This document shows positions 51,541 through 59,626 of a DNA stretch of 64,000 bases, piece by piece. Source of the DNA: an uncultured Clostridia bacterium. Lineage in GTDB: Bacteria > Bacillota > Clostridia > Christensenellales > UBA1242. Under the pieces are notes generated by a model that saw only the letters and a list, made by a program, of their open reading frames with translations, was not told where the DNA came from and did no database searches. Within the stretch, counting starts at the first letter, position 1. The number at the start of each line of letters is the position of its first letter. A program made the translations under genes and the position numbers. The stretch spans positions 186,001-250,000 of the forward strand of contig CAKVLS010000001.1 of the NCBI GenBank assembly GCA_934757865.1, written 5' to 3'.

Positions 51541-51571
51541 AAATAAGGCTTATATAAGTCTTATTTTTTTT
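51541..51571 (+). terminator. Intrinsic terminator after rseP
   Basis: AAATAAG and CTTAT pair with ATAAG and CTTATTT, then a long T-run. A second perfect hairpin (TGTTTGAT/ATCAAACA, 51499-51518) precedes it without a T-run. Together they isolate the PolC-derived gene from the upstream operon. Confidence 0.85.
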
Positions 51572-51593
51572 GTCCTAAAATTTATTATTTTGT

Positions 51594-51622
51594 TTAGCAA
51601 AAATCCATTTGTGTGCTATAAT
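51594..51622 (+). promoter_or_regulatory. Promoter of the PolC-derived exonuclease gene
   Basis: A perfect TATAAT at 51617-51622 with an extended -10 TGC. The -35 is poor (TTAGCA). Transcription should begin near 51629, just before the AGAGGAA ribosome binding site. Confidence 0.6.
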
Positions 51623-51637
51623 CAAAGTAGAGGAAAT

Positions 51638-53209
51638 ATGAGCTTAAATTTAATTGATTATGTTAATAACAAAACTGACGGAAAGTATTATTATCTAAAG
51701 CTTTCTGAAGTTTTGTATGATAAAAAAGAAAAGAAATGTTATGTCAATCTAATATATCCACAAGATATTGATGATCTAACCCAAAATGACAAAGATATAA
51801 TATGTAAACATATTGCGAACTTTCTTGGCATAAAAAGTGCTCTTGATATAAAAATCAAGAAGAGTTATATGGACGAAAATCTTATTCAAAAAAGTTGTAT
51901 CAAATACTTTTTTGAAAATACTAAGAGTATTTCGCCTAGCCTTAACGAAGAGACTATACACGTGTCAGTAGACGGAAAAACTGCACATATAGTGCTAGAT
52001 ACTAATAGGCATGTCGCTGAGTACTTGGCACAAAAAGATGTAAAAATAGGACTTCAAACTTATCTTAATGCATATTATTGTGGTAGTTTTTTGATAGATA
52101 TCAATAATTGCATAGCAGATGAAGATAGCACAGAATTTTTGGCAGAAAGACAAAAGCGAATAGAAGAGATAAGTTATGCGACCTCTTTGGCTTCTAGCCA
52201 AAATAGAAGATATGAAGTGTTTAATATAAGGCCTTTATTCGGCGACCCTATAGAGACTATGCCTGAGCATATTGTTGATGGTGAGGCTGAAGATAGAGTT
52301 TTTGCAGGCAAGATTAAATATCTAACCCAAAGAACATACAAAAAGATGAAGAAAAATAAAGAGGGCGAAGAAGAGGAAATAGAAAAGCCATACTTTACTT
52401 TTGTGCTTCAAGACGGCATGAAAAATATGAATGCAAGTTACTTCCCAACCAAGGCTAACTACCACAAGATGAACCTTCTTGAAGATGGCATGACCATACT
52501 TATTAAGGGCGATGTTAAACTATTTAGAGAAAAGTTTAGTCTAAGTGTAAGGGCAATATCTTTATGTGATATAGGTGGTGGCAACAAAGCACCTACAACA
52601 TTTAAGAAGGCTGTTAGCGGATATAACTTTGTATCTCCAGAGCCATATATAAAAGAGGCTCAAAGTAACTTGTTTGATGACAAAAAGGAAGAGCAAGTCC
52701 CTCTTAAGGCTATGGGCAAAACTTTTGTTGTATTTGACCTAGAAACAACAGGACTTAACCCAGCAGCTGACGAGATAATAGAGATAGGCGCTGTAAAAAT
52801 TGTCGATGGCAAACTTACAGAGACATTTTCGTGCTTTGTCAAACCATCTAAGCCAATACCTGCAGAGGCAACAGCTATTAACAATATAACTAATGCAATG
52901 GTAGCGGGGGCATATAGTATTAACCAAGTCTTCCCGGACTTTTATAAGTTCTGCGAAGGTGCAGTTTTAGTTGGTCATAACGCTATAGAATTTGACTGCA
53001 AGTTTTTAGATGTCATCGCTAAGAAAATGGGGTATAAATTGACCGATGAACGTATGGATACTCTTATGATGTCTAGGTCAAAACTTTCTGAACTTAGATT
53101 CCATAACCTTAAGACTATTTGCGGATATCTTGGTATTGAGCTTGTTGGCGCTCATAGAGCGGTAAACGACACAATAGCCACAGCACAAGTATTCTTGAGG
53201 TTGCTATAA
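51638..53209 (+). CDS. PolC-derived protein: N-terminal domain, OB fold and DEDDh exonuclease without polymerase
   Basis: 523 aa at the normal polC position (rseP-[ispG]-polC-rimP). Residues 1-210 look like the PolC N-terminal domain, 215-315 the OB-fold segment (FAGKIKYLTQRTYKKM to RAISLCDIGG), and 360-523 a proofreading exonuclease with intact motifs: ExoI VVFDLETTGLNP, ExoII VGHNAIEFD, ExoIII HRAVNDTIA. Full PolC is about 1400-1450 aa and carries a PHP domain split around the exonuclease, then palm, thumb and fingers; none of these is present, and a 45-residue linker stands where the first PHP part should be. The gene ends cleanly at a TAA. It has its own promoter. It may be a detached proofreading subunit or a specialised nuclease. 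Confidence 0.85.
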   Translation: MSLNLIDYVNNKTDGKYYYLKLSEVLYDKKEKKCYVNLIYPQDIDDLTQNDKDIICKHIANFLGIKSALDIKIKKSYMDENLIQKSCIKYFFENTKSISPSLNEETIHVSVDGKTAHIVLDTNRHVAEYLAQKDVKIGLQTYLNAYYCGSFLIDINNCIADEDSTEFLAERQKRIEEISYATSLASSQNRRYEVFNIRPLFGDPIETMPEHIVDGEAEDRVFAGKIKYLTQRTYKKMKKNKEGEEEEIEKPYFTFVLQDGMKNMNASYFPTKANYHKMNLLEDGMTILIKGDVKLFREKFSLSVRAISLCDIGGGNKAPTTFKKAVSGYNFVSPEPYIKEAQSNLFDDKKEEQVPLKAMGKTFVVFDLETTGLNPAADEIIEIGAVKIVDGKLTETFSCFVKPSKPIPAEATAINNITNAMVAGAYSINQVFPDFYKFCEGAVLVGHNAIEFDCKFLDVIAKKMGYKLTDERMDTLMMSRSKLSELRFHNLKTICGYLGIELVGAHRAVNDTIATAQVFLRLL

Positions 53210-53217
53210 AATTTTAA

Positions 53218-53241
53218 TAGGTGAGAGGGATCGAACACCTA
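53218..53241. other. Small hairpin with tRNA T-arm-like loop
   Basis: TAGGTG pairs with CACCTA around a 12-base loop; read on the minus strand the loop gives TTCGATCCCTCT, which looks like the 3' part of a tRNA T-arm. No T-run follows and no full tRNA can be drawn around it. The rest of the 257-base gap up to rimP is AT-rich spacer, the rimP promoter and its leader. Confidence 0.35.
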
Positions 53242-53362
53242 TATAAAAACTATTTATGACTATTTTATGATTTTTTATATACTTTTCTATCAAGGATTTT
53301 GTGATAATAAGTTGCAAATATATAAAATAGTATAAATAATAAAAGAAATATTAAATTTATAC

Positions 53363-53391
53363 TTGAAATAATACATATACTATGTTATAAT
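53363..53391 (+). promoter_or_regulatory. Promoter of the rimP-nusA-infB operon
   Basis: TTGAAA at 53363-53368, a 17-base spacer and TATAAT at 53386-53391. The start is near 53398. Confidence 0.85.
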
Positions 53392-53415
53392 GATTATGCT
53401 TAAATAATGGACTGA

Positions 53416-53441
53416 TTAAGAGTGGGAGCCCCCACTCTTAA
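53416..53441 (+). promoter_or_regulatory. Leader hairpin upstream of rimP
   Basis: A perfect 11-bp stem (TTAAGAGTGGG, loop AGCC, CCCACTCTTAA) in the short leader between promoter and ribosome binding site. The T-run after it is weak. Hairpins of this kind before rimP occur in other bacteria and suggest control of the nusA operon. Confidence 0.7.
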
Positions 53442-53466
53442 TTGTTTGTAAAGGGGGTAACTAAAT

Positions 53467-53931
53467 TTGGCCGGAAAAGTAGAGACTTTGGCGACAAGCG
53501 TCATTGAGCCTATCGTAACAAAACTTGGCTACGAACTTGCTGATGTTGAGTATGCTAAAAAAGTCAATGGTATGAATTTGACCGTATTTATCACAAACGG
53601 CGACAATGCGATTACTATTGAAGATTGCGAAAAGGTTCATAGAGCAATAGATGAGCCACTAGACGAGCTTGACCCTACAGCGGGTGCTAGCTACACACTT
53701 AATGTTTCATCATTAGGACTAGATAGGATTTTTAAGTATGACAAAGATTATCTAAGATACAAAGGTAAAGAGATTTTTGTTAAACTTTATACACCTATCG
53801 AGAAGAAAAAAGAATTTATTGGAGTTCTTGATTCTTTGAGTGAAAGTGAAGTTAAACTTATTTCGGACGGCAAGGAAGTTATCCTTCCAAGACAAAAAAT
53901 AGCTATGGCTCAGCCATATATTAGATTTTAG
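53467..53931 (+). CDS. rimP: Ribosome maturation factor RimP
   Basis: Early 30S assembly factor, 154 aa. Landmarks: the N-terminal VIEPIVTKLGYELADVEY, the middle TIEDCEKVHRAIDEPLDELDP and the SSLGLDRIF segment, then a C-terminal SH3-like domain. It uses a TTG start, 8 bases after AAAGGGGG. First gene of the operon. Confidence 0.95.
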   Translation: MAGKVETLATSVIEPIVTKLGYELADVEYAKKVNGMNLTVFITNGDNAITIEDCEKVHRAIDEPLDELDPTAGASYTLNVSSLGLDRIFKYDKDYLRYKGKEIFVKLYTPIEKKKEFIGVLDSLSESEVKLISDGKEVILPRQKIAMAQPYIRF

Positions 53932-53942
53932 GAGAAAAACAA

Positions 53943-55085
53943 ATGGTTAATAAAGATTTTTTTAGTGCATTAGAAGATTTAGCAGCAGAGAAGAAGATTG
54001 ACAAAAATTATTTTATCGAGTCTTTGGAGATAGCTTTGACTGCCGCTTACAAAAAGAACTTTGGTGAGGCACAATCTGCTTCTGTAGAGCTTAACCCAGA
54101 GAAAAGCACAATTAAAGTTTATAAGTACAAAACAATAGTTGCTACTGACGAAGAAGTAACTGACCCAGACAAAGAGATTACTATTGCTGATGCAAAACTT
54201 ATTAAGAAAACAGCTAAAGTTGGCGAGCAACTAAAAGAAGAAGTTACTCCAAAGAACTTTGGGAGAATTTCTGCGCAAATTGCTAGACAAGTTGTTATGC
54301 AAAGATTAAGAGAAGCTGAGCAAAATATTGCTAGAGAAGAACTTTCTGAAAAAGAGAATGAACTTATCACTTGCATTATTAACAGAATCGAAGCAGGCTC
54401 TGTATATGTAGATATCCCAGGAACAACTTCTGAAGGCGTACTTCAAAAGCAAGACCAAATCCCAGGCGAGACTTACACTGTTGGCGCTAGACTAAAAGTA
54501 TATGTAAAAGCTCTAAGAGAGGGCTCAAAAGCAAATTGCGTTTCTGTAACTCGTAGCACTCCAGGATTTGTTAAGAGACTATTTGAACTAGAAGTTCCTG
54601 AAATTGAGAGCGGAGAAGTAGTTATAAAAGGTATCGTAAGAGAAGCTGGCAAGAGAACTAAGATGGCTGTTTATAGCGAGAATAGAAACCTTGACCCAGT
54701 AGGAGCATGCGTTGGTAACAAAGGCATGAGAGTTGCAGCTATAATCAATGAGTTAAACGGCGAGAAGATTGATATCATCGAGTGGAGCGAAAATGCTTTA
54801 GAGTACATAGCTCGTGCACTAAGCCCAGCAAAAGTTGATACTGTATATTCTCTAGAAGCTCCAAATAGTGCAAGAGCAGTTGTTGCTGATGACAAACTTT
54901 CTCTAGCTATTGGTAAAGAAGGACAAAATGTAAGACTAGCTGTTAAACTAACTGGCTGGAACATCGATGTTAAGAGCGAGACAGAAGCTAAGAAGATTGA
55001 TGGTGCTTTGTTCCTAAACAAAGAAGAAGAGAAATTTGATATCGGTGATGATATTGATGACGATATCCTAGGAGATATTGAATAG
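53943..55085 (+). CDS. nusA: Transcription termination/antitermination factor NusA
   Basis: RNA polymerase-bound factor that promotes pausing and hairpin termination; its presence fits the many strong intrinsic terminators here. 380 aa, the normal short Gram-positive form with no C-terminal acidic repeats. The N-terminal domain (ALEDLAAEKKIDKNYFIESLE) is followed by an S1 domain near residues 135-200 and two KH domains (GACVGNKGMRVAAI and AIGKEGQNVRLAVKLTGW). The C-terminus is a short acidic tail. Confidence 0.97.
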   Translation: MVNKDFFSALEDLAAEKKIDKNYFIESLEIALTAAYKKNFGEAQSASVELNPEKSTIKVYKYKTIVATDEEVTDPDKEITIADAKLIKKTAKVGEQLKEEVTPKNFGRISAQIARQVVMQRLREAEQNIAREELSEKENELITCIINRIEAGSVYVDIPGTTSEGVLQKQDQIPGETYTVGARLKVYVKALREGSKANCVSVTRSTPGFVKRLFELEVPEIESGEVVIKGIVREAGKRTKMAVYSENRNLDPVGACVGNKGMRVAAIINELNGEKIDIIEWSENALEYIARALSPAKVDTVYSLEAPNSARAVVADDKLSLAIGKEGQNVRLAVKLTGWNIDVKSETEAKKIDGALFLNKEEEKFDIGDDIDDDILGDIE

Positions 55086-55091
55086 GAGTTT

Positions 55092-55355
55092 TTGATGGCA
55101 GAAAAACCACAAAGAATGTGTATTGTTTGCAGAAATATGAAGGACAAGCGTGACCTTTTGAGAGTGGTAAAAAATAAGGACGGAGAAATCTTTATTGACC
55201 AAACTTTTAAGGCAAACGGCAGAGGCGCATATATTTGCAAAAGCGAAGAGTGCATAAAAAAATGCATTAAAACAAAGGCTTTTAACAAAGCTTTTAAGTG
55301 TCCAGTAGCGGAAGAGACCTATATCAAAATATCGGAGGAAGCTCTTGGAAAATAA
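55092..55355 (+). CDS. rnpM: RNase P modulator RnpM (YlxR)
   Basis: 87-aa basic protein of the YlxR family. The N-terminus PQRMCIVCRNMKDKRDLLRVV and the later GRGAYICKSEECIKKC are the family hallmarks. Work in Bacillus subtilis indicates that YlxR binds RNase P RNA and modulates it. It starts 6 bases after nusA and overlaps ylxQ by 11 bases. Confidence 0.93.
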   Translation: MMAEKPQRMCIVCRNMKDKRDLLRVVKNKDGEIFIDQTFKANGRGAYICKSEECIKKCIKTKAFNKAFKCPVAEETYIKISEEALGK

Positions 55356-55656
55356 AATATCCGCATATATTGGCTTTGCCAAAAAGTCAAATAAAGTTAT
55401 CTATGGTATGGATAACCTAAAAGTTTATGATAAAAAATTATATCTTATTATTGTCTGTGCTAGCGGCAATAATAAATATATAAATTTTGCCCTAAGTAAG
55501 AAAAAAGAAACTGGTTGCGATATACTTAGGACAAATGGCGTTTTGCTTGATGAGCTCGCAGCAACTAATAATTGCAAAATACTCGGCATAAAGAGTAAGG
55601 AGCTTTCAACCGCCATTATAAAAAACAAAGCAGAAAATTTAGTAGAGGTGATTTAA
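55345..55656 (+). CDS. ylxQ: L7Ae/L30e/Gadd45-fold RNA-binding protein YlxQ
   Basis: 103-aa protein of the ribosomal L7Ae superfamily, which binds kink-turn RNAs. Typical features are YIGFAKKSNKVIYGMDN near the N-terminus and the LIIVCASGNNKY strand. It uses a TTG start, 5 to 6 bases after GGAGG, within the end of rnpM. Like in other Firmicutes it lies between ylxR and infB; its function is poorly known. Confidence 0.9.
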   Translation: MENKISAYIGFAKKSNKVIYGMDNLKVYDKKLYLIIVCASGNNKYINFALSKKKETGCDILRTNGVLLDELAATNNCKILGIKSKELSTAIIKNKAENLVEVI

Positions 55657-55657
55657 C

Positions 55658-58279
55658 TTGGCAGAAAAACAAACTGAAAACAAACAAAATCTAAACAACA
55701 TAAAAGCAGTTGCAAAACTACATAATGAAGGTATCATCAACAACCTTTATAAGCATGTAAGTGAAATCCAAAAGAAGCTTGCTAGTTTTGGCGATGCCGT
55801 AAAGCAAAGAGCTGATAGACTTTTGAGAGAGGCAAGAGTTGCTAAACTTACAGAAGGTTCAAAAGTTCAAGAAGAACCAAAGCCTGTAAAAGAAGTAAAA
55901 GCCGCTCCAGAGGTAAAAGAAGTAAAGAAGGTTGAGGGGCAACCTGCCGCTCCTGCTGTAGCACCAGCTCCAAAAGAGCAAAAGCCAGTATCACCTGCAC
56001 CACAAGCACCTGCTAAACAAATTTATAGAAGAGACGACTCAAAAGACAATCGTCAAAAGCAACCATTTAACAAGTTTAATAATGGCGAAAGAAAATTTGG
56101 TAACGGCGAAAGACAACCATTTAATAAGCCATTTAATAGAGAAGGCAACAAACCATTTAACCGTGACGGAAAACCTCAAGGTCAATTTGGTAACAAGCCT
56201 TTTGGAGCTAAGCCATTTAATCGTGATGGCAAGCCTCAAGGTGCATTTAGCAAGCCTTTTGGCCCAAAACCAGCAGGTTTTAGTGCCAAGACAGCAAAAG
56301 CTGACCTAACTAGTGCAGCTAGCGTGTTTGTTAACAAAGAAAGAGACTATCAAAATAACAGTGCTAAGAAGAAGTCTTATGACAAAGGTAGTGAGGACAA
56401 AAAAATCAATAAGAAGTCATTACTTAGAAGAGGACTTGTTGAAGAGAAGAATATCGAAGAGCGTATGGTTAGCCGTAAGCTAAAGATCAAAAAACCAAAA
56501 CAAGAAGTTGTTCAAAATTACGCTCCAATTACTCATGCAGTTATCACAACTCCAAACTTAACTGTAAAAGTTTTGTCTGAGCAAATCGGTAAACCAGTTA
56601 CTGAGATTATCAAACAATTTATGGTGCTTGGTATTATGACTACAATCAATAGTACTATTGACTTTGCAGCAGCAGAACTTGTATCTAGTGAGCTAGGCGT
56701 AACTCTTGAGCTAAAACTTGATAAGACATACGAGGAGCAACTACAAGATACAGCTGCTAATGAAGATGACAAGAACCTAGAGAAGAGACCTCCAATAGTT
56801 ACTGTTATGGGTCACGTTGACCATGGTAAGACATCACTTCTTGACTATATACGTAAGACTAATGTTATTGCCAAAGAAGCTGGCGGTATTACACAACATA
56901 TTGGTGCCTATTCAATAGTTTGGAATAAAGAGCCAATCACATTTATTGATACCCCAGGACACGAAGCGTTTACTAGCATGAGAGCAAGAGGCGCTCAAAT
57001 AACAGATATAGCAGTACTTGTTGTAGCTGCTGATGATGGTGTAAAACCTCAAACTATAGAAGCTATCAACCATATAAAAGCTGCTAAAGTTCCTATGATA
57101 GTAGCTATCAACAAAATGGATAAGCCTGACGCTAATGTTGAGAGAATTAAGCAACAACTAGTAGAACATGATGTTGTACCAGAAGAATGGGGCGGAGATG
57201 CTATCATGGCTCCTATATCTGCAAAGACCGGTGAAGGCATTGATAAACTTCTAGAAATGATATTACTTGTTGCTGATATGCAAGAGCTAAAAGCTGATAA
57301 GAATCGTAATGCAGTAGCATGCGTAGTAGAAGCTAAACTTGATAAAGGTAAAGGACCTATTGCTAATGTTATTGTTCAAAATGGTACTTTGAAAGTTGGC
57401 GACACAGTAGTTACAGGATTTACTTCTGGTCGTGTAAGAGGTATGGTAGACGACAAGGGTAGAAGCATTAAGTCTGCAGGTCCATCTTGCCCAGTATCAA
57501 TTTTGGGTCTACAATCAGTTCCTAATGTTGGTGACACTTTACAAGTTGTTGACGAAAAACTTATCAAAAATGTTCTTGAAGAAAGAAAAGCTAAGATGGC
57601 ACAAGATATGGTTGATAAAGGTCTTGGAACATCACTTGATGACTTCTTCAACACTCCAGCCGGAAAAGATAAAAAGGCTCTAAATATCATCATCAAATCT
57701 GATGTACAAGGTAGTGCAGAGGCTTTGAAACAAATGCTACAAAAAGTAAGCAATGATGAGGCTGAAGTAAAAGTTATTCATAGTGGCGTAGGTGCTGTAA
57801 CAGAGACTGATGTACAACTTGCACAAGTTTCTAATGCTTTGATTATCTGTTTCAATATTAAGGCAGATGCTAAGGCACAAGCACTAGCTGATCACAATAA
57901 GATTGAGATTAGAAATTATAGCATCATCTACGAAGCTCTTGACGATATCGAGAGAGCAATCAAAGGTATGCAAGCTCCAAAATATGAAGAAAAAGTTACA
58001 GGTCATGCTGAGGTTAGAATGCTATTTAAGATTAGCTCAGTTGGTACAGTTGCTGGCTGCAGAGTAATAGATGGCAAAGTCGTAAGAAATGGCTCTGTAA
58101 AAGTATTGAGAAAAGATAAAGTCGTATTTGAAGGCAAGATTGCATCTCTAAAACGTGAAAAAGACGAAGCTAAAGAAGTTGCAAGCGGATTTGAATGCGG
58201 TATTAAGATTGATGGATTCAATGATATTCTTGAAGGAGATATCATCGAGTGTCTTGTAAAAGAAAGAATTGATTTATAA
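55658..58279 (+). CDS. infB: Translation initiation factor IF-2
   Basis: GTPase that delivers initiator tRNA to the ribosome. 873 aa with a TTG start 6 bases after GAGGTGA. The first 230 residues are low-complexity: an Ala/Pro/Lys-rich part, then repeats of PFNRDGKPQG type with many Phe, Asn and Gly. The IF2_N domain is near residues 295-345. The G domain has G1 GHVDHGKTSL near residue 385, DTPGHEAF (G3) and NKMDKPDA (G4). The C-terminal half carries domains II-IV, with the fMet-tRNA-binding region at the end. Confidence 0.97.
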   Translation: MAEKQTENKQNLNNIKAVAKLHNEGIINNLYKHVSEIQKKLASFGDAVKQRADRLLREARVAKLTEGSKVQEEPKPVKEVKAAPEVKEVKKVEGQPAAPAVAPAPKEQKPVSPAPQAPAKQIYRRDDSKDNRQKQPFNKFNNGERKFGNGERQPFNKPFNREGNKPFNRDGKPQGQFGNKPFGAKPFNRDGKPQGAFSKPFGPKPAGFSAKTAKADLTSAASVFVNKERDYQNNSAKKKSYDKGSEDKKINKKSLLRRGLVEEKNIEERMVSRKLKIKKPKQEVVQNYAPITHAVITTPNLTVKVLSEQIGKPVTEIIKQFMVLGIMTTINSTIDFAAAELVSSELGVTLELKLDKTYEEQLQDTAANEDDKNLEKRPPIVTVMGHVDHGKTSLLDYIRKTNVIAKEAGGITQHIGAYSIVWNKEPITFIDTPGHEAFTSMRARGAQITDIAVLVVAADDGVKPQTIEAINHIKAAKVPMIVAINKMDKPDANVERIKQQLVEHDVVPEEWGGDAIMAPISAKTGEGIDKLLEMILLVADMQELKADKNRNAVACVVEAKLDKGKGPIANVIVQNGTLKVGDTVVTGFTSGRVRGMVDDKGRSIKSAGPSCPVSILGLQSVPNVGDTLQVVDEKLIKNVLEERKAKMAQDMVDKGLGTSLDDFFNTPAGKDKKALNIIIKSDVQGSAEALKQMLQKVSNDEAEVKVIHSGVGAVTETDVQLAQVSNALIICFNIKADAKAQALADHNKIEIRNYSIIYEALDDIERAIKGMQAPKYEEKVTGHAEVRMLFKISSVGTVAGCRVIDGKVVRNGSVKVLRKDKVVFEGKIASLKREKDEAKEVASGFECGIKIDGFNDILEGDIIECLVKERIDL

Positions 58280-58295
58280 TAAAAGGAGTTAATTT

Positions 58296-58655
58296 ATGGC
58301 TTCTAACAATAGAATGGAGAGAATCAACTCTGAGATACAAAAAGAAGTTTCTTTGATAATAAACAATGAGATAAATGACCCAAGGGTTAGCGGCTTTGTG
58401 TCTGTCCTAAAAGTTCAAACTACTCAGGACCTAAAGTTTGCAAAAATTTATATCAGTGTTTATAGCGAGAATAAACAAGAGGCTTTTGAGGCTTTGCGTA
58501 GTGCAAGCAACTTTATCCGTAAACGCCTAGCTCAAAATATCAACTTGAGAGAAATCCCAAAACTAATATTTGAGTTAGATGACGGAATAGAGTATAGTGA
58601 CAAAATAAACAAAATTATTAAATCCCTAGATATAAAACCTTTGGAGGATGAATAA
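58296..58655 (+). CDS. rbfA: Ribosome-binding factor A
   Basis: Small KH-type 30S assembly factor (119 aa). N-terminus NNRMERINSEIQKEVSLIIN, then DPRVSGFVSVLKVQTTQDLKFAKIYISV; the region RKRLAQNINLREIPKLIFELDD is the family signature. AAAGGAG precedes the start, and the last base overlaps nrnA. Confidence 0.96.
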   Translation: MASNNRMERINSEIQKEVSLIINNEINDPRVSGFVSVLKVQTTQDLKFAKIYISVYSENKQEAFEALRSASNFIRKRLAQNINLREIPKLIFELDDGIEYSDKINKIIKSLDIKPLEDE

Positions 58656-59626
58656 TGGTTTCTATCAAAAAAGTAACAACCTTTTTGAAATCATATAATT
58701 CTTTTGCACTATTTACTCATATCAGCCCTGATGCAGACGCTTTTGGGTCAACAAAAGCCCTAAAATTAGCTCTAGAGAGCTTAGGTAAGACTGTCTATGT
58801 ATTTTGCGATGGCATTGTAACTAAGAATTTAGAGTTTTTAGAGCCGGAACTATGCGATGATGTGTCGGTTATTAGTTCTGTAGAAGTTGGTATTTTGGTA
58901 GACTGCAATATACCTTATAGAGTTGGCAAATACGAAGAATTTTTTGAAAAAATACCTGTGAAGATGTGTATAGACCATCATGTCCCAGAAAAGTACAAGT
59001 TCAACCTAAAATTTGTCTCAACCAAAAGCCCAAGTGCAAGCAACCTTGTTTATAAAATAATCAAGGGTCTAAAAGTAAAAATTACAAAAGAAATTGCAAC
59101 GCTACTTTATGCGGGAACAGCTACTGATACTGCTGGCTTCAAAAACACTAATACCACAGCAGATTGTCACAGAGTAGTCGGCGCGCTTATAGATAAAAAG
59201 TTTGATTTAGAAAAAGCTAACTATTATCTATTTAAGTTTAAGCCAAAAAAGCAAATGGATTTTTATTCTTATTGCTTTAAGCATTTGCAATACTTTTATG
59301 ATGATAAGATTTTGTTAATTTTTATACCATATAAAGAATATCAAAAAGTCGCTGATATCATAGATACCGGCGGCATTTATGAGTTTTTGACCGGTATTGA
59401 GGGCAACGAAATTATTATCAAAATAACCGAAAAACAACCTAAACATTACTTTATATCTTTGAGATCTAACATATACGCCAATGTCCGTGATATAGCGGCA
59501 GAATTTGGCGGTGGCGGACACAAAATGGCTTCTGGCTGCAATTATGTTGGCGACTATAAAGAGTGCTTAGACAAACTGATTAAGCTATCAATAAGCGAGA
59601 TAGAAAAGCATGATAGGAATAATTAA
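58655..59626 (+). CDS. nrnA: DHH/DHHA1 phosphoesterase NrnA
   Basis: Bifunctional oligoribonuclease and pAp phosphatase that recycles 2-5-mer RNAs; Firmicutes use it instead of Orn. 323 aa. The DHH domain has HISPDADAFGST near residue 23, VDCN near residue 88 and the DHH motif CIDHHVPEKY near residue 107. The C-terminal DHHA1 domain ends with the substrate-binding GGGGHKMASGC. It ends inside the start of truB (17-base overlap). Confidence 0.94.
   Translation: MVSIKKVTTFLKSYNSFALFTHISPDADAFGSTKALKLALESLGKTVYVFCDGIVTKNLEFLEPELCDDVSVISSVEVGILVDCNIPYRVGKYEEFFEKIPVKMCIDHHVPEKYKFNLKFVSTKSPSASNLVYKIIKGLKVKITKEIATLLYAGTATDTAGFKNTNTTADCHRVVGALIDKKFDLEKANYYLFKFKPKKQMDFYSYCFKHLQYFYDDKILLIFIPYKEYQKVADIIDTGGIYEFLTGIEGNEIIIKITEKQPKHYFISLRSNIYANVRDIAAEFGGGGHKMASGCNYVGDYKECLDKLIKLSISEIEKHDRNN

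Noticed and set aside
53218..53400. Possible tRNA gene on the minus strand
   Set aside because: Only a T-loop-like stretch is present; the T-stem does not pair and no D-arm, anticodon arm or acceptor stem can be drawn.
51590..53466. Frameshift hiding the rest of PolC
   Set aside because: No PHP, palm or finger motifs appear in any frame after the stop at 53209, and the 257-base gap to rimP is too short and AT-rich to hold them.
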